From NCBI GenBank assembly GCA_964468205.1, contig CAYXVG010000033.1:13415-77414 (forward strand): DNA of 64,000 bases. The letters run 5' to 3'. The notes beneath the pieces were generated by a model. The model did no database searches, had not been told where the DNA came from, and worked only from the letters and a program-made list of their open reading frames with translations. This stretch comes from CAWELS01 sp964468205 (GTDB lineage: Bacteria > Acidobacteriota > Terriglobia > Bryobacterales > Bryobacteraceae). Both the position numbers and the translations under genes were made by a program. Below, one piece after another: positions 59,212 through 64,000 of the stretch (the first letter of the stretch is position 1; each line of letters opens with the position of its first letter).

Positions 59212-60243
59212 TCACAAGACAACGGATTGGCCGCGTTCAGCCGACTCGTACACCGCATCCACCACCCGCAGCGTCCGCAGGTAGTCCGGTCCGTTCCCCT
59301 CGAACTCTTCCCCCGACTTCATGCAATCCACAAAGTGCCGCTGCAAAGCATAAACGCAATCGCCGGCGAAATTGATCTGCTGGCGCTCGTACTCGACATC
59401 CTCGCCCGGCCTGCTCAACTTCTTCATCCGGATATTCGAAGCGGTGTCCATCGTGAGATGGCCGCCCATTGCGTCAATCCGTGCCTGCCCGAAGGTGAAC
59501 CGCGGCGTCTCGGACTCGACTTCGTTGTAGCGATTCGCGTCCAGGATCGCCGTCGCGCCGTTCTCGAACTTGAAGAAAAGCTGCCCTGTTTCCTCCCCCT
59601 TGATAACCGGGTTCAGACGGCGCAGGTGCGCGTACACGCTCCTCACCTCGCCGAAGAGGTAACGGAACGTGTCGAGGAAATGCACTCCTGTTTCATAGAC
59701 CAGCAGGCGCGGATAATCCCTGAAGAACGGCTGCCGCGGAATGTAGGCGTTCTCGCCCCAGCCATCACCCATCCGCATCAGGAACATCAAGTGCGTGAAC
59801 TCCCCGATTTCGCCCGACTGCTGTATCTGTTTGATCTTGCGCCACCAAGGCTGCCAGCGCCAGTTCTCGTGAACCATAAACCGGACCCCGGCTTCCGCGG
59901 CGTTTCTCACGATCCTTTCGCTCTCCTGGTAGGTTGGGGCCAGCGGCTTCTGGCAGATGATATGGACCCCGCGCGCAGCGGCATAGGCGCACATCTCCTC
60001 GTGGGTCTCCGGTGGGGTAATGATGTCCACGAAATCCGGTTTCTCCGTATCGATCATTTCCCGCCAGTCGCTGTAGTAAGCGGGAATGCCGTATTTCTGC
60101 ATCTTTTCCCGTGCCTTGGACTCGGTGCGGTTGTAAATCGCCGCCATCTCCACCTCGGGAATCCGCGTCCATGCCTCGTACTGGAAGCCGGAGAAGTAAC
60201 CGGCGCCCATCGCAACCCCCTTCAATCTCTTCGCCTCGGACAT
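59212..60243 (-). CDS. Gfo/Idh/MocA-family oxidoreductase (cytoplasmic)
   Basis: 343 residues from ATG 60243 (an in-frame ATG at 60261 is an alternative). AKRLKGVAMGAGYFSGFQYE is the dinucleotide site, IYNRTESKAREKMQKYG and DFVDIITPPETHEEMCAYA follow, then HIICQKPLAPTYQESERI with Q-K-P in place of the usual E-K-P, and a C-terminal sugar-binding domain with YETGVHFLDTFRYLFGEV. No signal peptide, unlike the other two. Divergent from the carbohydrate-binding-like gene. Confidence 0.88.
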   Translation of the reverse strand: MSEAKRLKGVAMGAGYFSGFQYEAWTRIPEVEMAAIYNRTESKAREKMQKYGIPAYYSDWREMIDTEKPDFVDIITPPETHEEMCAYAAARGVHIICQKPLAPTYQESERIVRNAAEAGVRFMVHENWRWQPWWRKIKQIQQSGEIGEFTHLMFLMRMGDGWGENAYIPRQPFFRDYPRLLVYETGVHFLDTFRYLFGEVRSVYAHLRRLNPVIKGEETGQLFFKFENGATAILDANRYNEVESETPRFTFGQARIDAMGGHLTMDTASNIRMKKLSRPGEDVEYERQQINFAGDCVYALQRHFVDCMKSGEEFEGNGPDYLRTLRVVDAVYESAERGQSVVL

Positions 60244-60286
60244 GCGGTCAGTGTAACCCATGTGGTAGAGATATTCTGTGATCCGA

Positions 60287-60973
60287 ATGACTCATTGGTT
60301 ACTGTGTGGCCTCGCTGCCATGCCGCTGCTCGCCAGCGGAGACCCGATCGTGGGTGAGGACGTCGTCTTTGAAGAAACCGGGGGCTTGGTGGCTGTAGAG
60401 GCGGAACACTTCTTCCGGCAAACCGAGACGGCCGTTCGGAAGTGGCATATCACAACCGTCGAACACGCGCCGTCCGTCGAACCGGATGGCGATCCCAACC
60501 ACGCCGCCGGCGCCAGCGGCGGCGCCTATTTGGAAGCGCTCCCGGACACTCGCCGCAGCCACGACGACAGACTGGTCCACGGCGAAAACTTCAGCAACGA
60601 ACCCGGGAAGATGGCTGTACTCCACTACAAGGTCCACTTCAACACGCCCGGCCGCTACTACGTTTGGGCGCGCATCTACTCGACCACCACCGAGGACAAC
60701 GGCCTCCACGCCGGTCTCGACGGAGAGTGGCCCGAATCCGGCCGGCGCATGCAGTGGACCGCCAAGAACCACTGGGCTTGGGGCAGCAAACAGCGCACCC
60801 GGGAAGTTCACACGGGTGTACCGGGTATCCTCTATTTGGACGTGGAGAAGCCGGGTCTCCACACGATCACCTTCGCGATGCGCGAAGACGGATTTGAGTT
60901 TGACAAGTGGCTCATGACCACGGAACAGAACATGCCGGATCCCAGTTTCGGTCCCCGCGAACGCCGGAGGTAG
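60287..60973 (+). CDS. Secreted carbohydrate-binding-like protein (GH115 C-terminal-like)
   Basis: 228 residues from ATG 60287 (a GTG at 60278 is an alternative). A signal peptide (THWLLCGLAAMPLLASG) and one beta-sandwich-like domain: GGLVAVEAEHFFRQTETAVR, SGGAYLEALPDTRRSHDDRL, YYVWARIYSTTTEDNGLHAG and TFAMREDGFEFDKWLMTTE. This is the pattern of the domain found at the C-terminus of GH115 alpha-glucuronidases and in CBM6/CBM35-like proteins, here without a catalytic part. It probably binds a plant glycan. A 10-bp inverted repeat covers its stop. Confidence 0.7.
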   Translation: MTHWLLCGLAAMPLLASGDPIVGEDVVFEETGGLVAVEAEHFFRQTETAVRKWHITTVEHAPSVEPDGDPNHAAGASGGAYLEALPDTRRSHDDRLVHGENFSNEPGKMAVLHYKVHFNTPGRYYVWARIYSTTTEDNGLHAGLDGEWPESGRRMQWTAKNHWAWGSKQRTREVHTGVPGILYLDVEKPGLHTITFAMREDGFEFDKWLMTTEQNMPDPSFGPRERRR

Positions 60974-60998
60974 GGCGGGCCGTCTAGACCCGCCCTAC
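60970..60998. repeat. Perfect 10-bp inverted repeat over the gene end
   Basis: GTAGGGCGGG (60970-60979) and CCCGCCCTAC (60989-60998) form a perfect 10-bp stem with a nine-base loop. The arm contains the stop codon of the upstream gene. There is no T-run on either side; it sits between converging genes and could be a repetitive intergenic element or a weak bidirectional terminator. Confidence 0.75.
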
Positions 60999-61003
60999 CA
61001 AAA

Positions 61004-63968
61004 TCACCAAATGAACTTCATCCCAAACTGGAGATTGCGCGGGGTCTCCGCGCTGGTAATCTGGCCAAAGGTGTTGGTCCCAACCGTATTGCCGGCCTGG
61101 CCGAACCGGGGCGTGTTGGTGAACTGAAACGCTTCGAACCGGAACTGTAGGCCGACACGCTCGGTAATCTGCCAGGATTTAAGCGCCGAGAAGTCCCATC
61201 CAAACAGATCCCGTTGGCGCAGGATGTTGCGGCCGGCGTTGCCGAACTCGTACTGATTGTTCGGTACCAGAGCGCTGGTGTTGAAATCCTGCTGGACCGT
61301 CCGTTCGAGGTTCCACAGTTCCCCCACCACGTTTGGCCGGTTCACGACCATGCGGTCCCCGATATTGGCAGGATTGCCAGAGACAACCGGATTGTAGGGC
61401 CGGCCGCTCGAGTAGCTAACGATGCTGCCGACGGTCCAACCGCCAAGGATCGCGTCGACGGCCCCGTGCCATTGGGATCCCCAGCGCTTCCCGCGGCCGA
61501 ATGGCAGGTCATACAGCCCGCTCACCACCAGGCGGTGCGGCACATCCTGGTTATCGACCGAGCGTTCCGGCCGGAGGTTGTAGATGTTCTGGTAGCCGCA
61601 GCCAGCGGTGTTGCCTTGGGCGGCTCCGCCGCAGGTGTCCCCAATCGCCTTCGAGAATGAATAGGAAGTGAGCAATGTGAATCCGCTAGAGAAACGCTTC
61701 TCCAGTTTGCTCACCAGAGCGTGGTAGATCGAGTTGCCATTGTGGTGATACCCGTAGAGCGGTCCAAGCGGCGAAGTGATGATGCCGGTGCCGGGAATCT
61801 CCGCGCTCGTGTAGCGGCGTTTCGCATTGAGGTTGCCCGGTCCCGGGGGCGAGTAGTTGTCCTCATAACGTAACAGCAGATGGGTCCCCTTAGAGCCGGA
61901 ATAGCCGACTTCGAGAAGCCAGTCCGTACCCAGCTCGCGCTGAATGTTCAAGTTCCACTGTTGGGCGTAGCTCTGGTTGGGATAGCGCTCGTAGGAGACG
62001 AAAGTCAAACCGGTGGCGTTGGCCAGTTCCAGCGAGCCCTCGGGCGGTCCGTCCTTAAGCAGAACGGCCGGAGTCGTCGCGCTTGATGACAGATTGACAC
62101 CGTAGGCATTGGGCGGATTGCCGATCAGAAACTCCGCATCGCCAAACGGTTCGAGCATCATGAAGAAGATGCCGTAGCCAGCGCGGACCACGGTCTTATC
62201 ATTAACCTTGTAGGCGAAGCCGATCCGTGGCATGATGTTGTCCTTGTCGGTAGCCACCATCGCGCGGTTGAAGCGGTCAGAACCTTCCTGCCCGGCGTAG
62301 ATGAGGCGAGGATTCGCCGGGTCCGTGTAGGTGTCGAAAATCCCCATCCGGTCACGCTTGTCCACGAAAGGCAACACGACTTCGTAGCGGGCGCCGAGGT
62401 TCAGCGTGAGCCGCGGCGTGATCTTCCAGTCGTCCTGGACGAAGAAACCGGCGTTCCACATTCTCAGGTCAACCTGAATTCGCGTGTTCCAGGCATAGGC
62501 GCTAGCCATGCCAAGCATGAAATCGGCCATACCGTCAGTGGTGTATCGAGAGTTGAATGTGTAATTGCCGATCTCATTCCGGATGTTGAAGATGTTGTTC
62601 TGGCTGCGCAGTAGGTTCCCGCCGAACTTAACGGTGTGCTTCCCGGTTGTCCAGGTTGCGTCGGCGAGAAGCTGACGGTTCTGTGAATCGCGATCCACGG
62701 GGTTGAATCCACCCAATCCGAGAGTTGTGTACCCGGTGATTCCGAAATTCGACATGCCACCAGGGATATTAGGGTTCCCACCCTTGATTCCGTATTTCTG
62801 GTTGAGGAACTCGCCGCCGGTCTGAGCGGGGTTGTCGCGTTTGAACAGCGCGAGGTTCCACCCACCGCGAACGGACATGATCAGGTTGGGTGTCCAGATG
62901 TGATTCCAGGTAACACTAGTGTTGTAACCCTCGGTAATCCAGTCAAACTGTCCGCCGCCATAAGCCGGGGGCGGAAGTGTGAGGGCGACTGGATTGCCAA
63001 GGTTCTGTTTGCTCAGACGCCAGAAGACCGTGTCGTTGCCGGTAGGATTCGCGTCTATCCGCACGTCCCAGCGCTCCACGTCCTGAACCCGCGGCGACTG
63101 GTAGACATAATTGGCTGAAACGGAACCGGTTTGGGGAAGGGGGTAGAGCTGTATCAGGTTGGCGCCGAGCGGATCGAACCGGTCCGCGGGTATGATGTTG
63201 CCTTGGGAATGGCTGGCCCGTCGACGGATCCTTAATGGCTTTGTTTCGCTGGGCCAGCAGGTCGCTGAAGTCCCCGGAGCGCATCCCGGCGGTGGGCAGC
63301 GTGGTGGTGGCAGTGCGGGATTCCCGCACGTCGGTGGCTTCCCAGTCGGCGAACCAAAAGACCTTGTTCCTCCAGTCGAGCTTATTGCCGAGATAGACGG
63401 GGCCGCCGACCGAGAATCCATACTGATGGCGCTTAAAGGCCGGTTTGTCCCTGTCTGGCGGGTCGAAGTAATTCTTCGCATCCAGGGCCTCGTTGCGCAT
63501 GAAGTAGAACGCCGTTCCATGCAGGTCGTTGGTGCCGGACTTGGTGGTGACGTTTACCACGGCGCCCATGGCGCGGCCGTACTCTGCCGCATATGCATTG
63601 GTCTGCACCTTGAACTCTTGGATAGCGTCGATGGACGGCTTCACCATTTCGGATTGCCGCTGGGCGCCGGCAAGCTCGATGCCGTTGTTGTCCACGCCGT
63701 CAAGCAGGAAGTTGTTCTGCGTCACGCGCATTCCGCCGACGCTGAAACCGCCGTAGCGGCTACCGGCGAGCGGTTGCACGGCGCCAGCCGAAAGGAGAGC
63801 AAGTTGGTTGTAGTCGCGGCCGTTTAGTGGCATTTCGACGATTCTCTGGTTTTCAATAACCTGGCCGCGGCTAGCCTCCACCGTATTGAGCTGCACGACG
63901 TCCGCTGTGACTTCGATCTGCTCTGAAACGGCGCCGATCTCCATTACTAAGAGCGGACGCAAAAACAA
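61004..63968 (-). pseudogene. Second TonB-dependent receptor, frameshifted and 5'-truncated
   Basis: Two frames make one receptor. Upstream (63968 to about 63204): VMEIGAVSEQIEVTADVV, RIVEMPLNGRDYNQLALLSA (plug), QRQSEMVKPSIDAIQEFKV and FVGNKL-like regions ending TGQPFP. Downstream (about 63203 to 61004): GNIIPADRFDPLGANLIQLY, a full barrel and the C-terminal FGMKFIW. The join lies in CCCAAGGC (minus strand, 63203-63204 on plus), where one extra A shifts the frame; removing it reads F-P-G-N-I-I-P. The N-terminal signal and regulatory domain are absent: a TAG stands right before the open frame at 63969-63971, and no start or ribosome site fits. Confidence 0.8.
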
Positions 63969-64000
63969 CTAACACTTCGCAGTCGTAAGTAAAACAGATT

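Noticed and set aside
1..64000. Search for tRNA, rRNA, CRISPR arrays, prophage and insertion sequences
   Set aside because: I saw no cloverleaf-like or rRNA-like stretch, no regularly spaced repeats, and no transposase or phage genes; a single tyrosine recombinase (51943-52842) is of the housekeeping Xer type.

Overview
The window is 64 kb of GC-rich, gene-dense bacterial chromosome. It most resembles an Acidobacteriota genome of the Bryobacterales/Solibacter type. The clues are a large Oar-like TonB-dependent receptor with an N-terminal carboxypeptidase-regulatory domain plus a decayed second copy, a secreted VWFA-domain protein of the kind common in that phylum, several Tat-exported Gfo/Idh/MocA oxidoreductases and sugar isomerase-like TIM barrels, and scattered housekeeping genes rather than long classical operons. 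The lineage is inferred from gene content only. I found no rRNA, tRNA, CRISPR array, prophage or insertion sequence.

Layout. 1-3 kb: a degenerate aspartate-semialdehyde-dehydrogenase-like gene, lptE, holA and rpsT. 3-13 kb: small membrane and secreted proteins (two with lesions or possible lesions), a BON protein, a VWFA protein, a TIM-barrel isomerase, a pentapeptide-repeat protein, a degenerate receiver facing a small histidine kinase, aroA and a Tat-exported asparaginase-family hydrolase. 14-24 kb: the most interesting region. Four genes on the minus strand look like a D-apionate catabolic operon (lactonase, RuBisCO-like protein, DUF1537 kinase, oxidoisomerase). Beside it lie a Tat-exported Gfo/Idh/MocA dehydrogenase and a sodium/solute symporter. 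Together they suggest periplasmic oxidation and lactone opening of a branched sugar, uptake of the acid, and cytoplasmic breakdown. 24-30 kb: a metallophosphoesterase, a GH117-like glycosidase, an unknown zinc-ribbon/HTH-like protein divergent from an XRE regulator, a glycosyltransferase, glyA and rpiB. 30-46 kb: proS, purM-purN, a plant-type glucuronokinase homologue, dtd, fbp, nikR-acpS, a CDP-alcohol phosphatidyltransferase, greA, a DegT aminotransferase, tyrS, NUDIX and DUF72 genes. 47-64 kb: the intact TonB receptor with a strong terminator, a sugar isomerase-like protein, xerC-type recombinase and trmFO, a four-gene MacAB/DevBCA-like ABC export operon, tadA, a third Gfo/Idh/MocA gene, a secreted carbohydrate-binding-like protein, and a frameshifted, 5'-truncated TonB receptor pseudogene at the right edge.

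The overall theme is a soil or plant-debris heterotroph that takes apart rare plant sugars. Apiose (from RG-II and apiogalacturonan), glucuronate (the kinase homologue) and galactan-like oligosaccharides (the GH117-like enzyme) are all plausible targets, and the TonB receptors and symporter are plausible uptake routes. All functions are read from sequence motifs and family memory; no database search was run.
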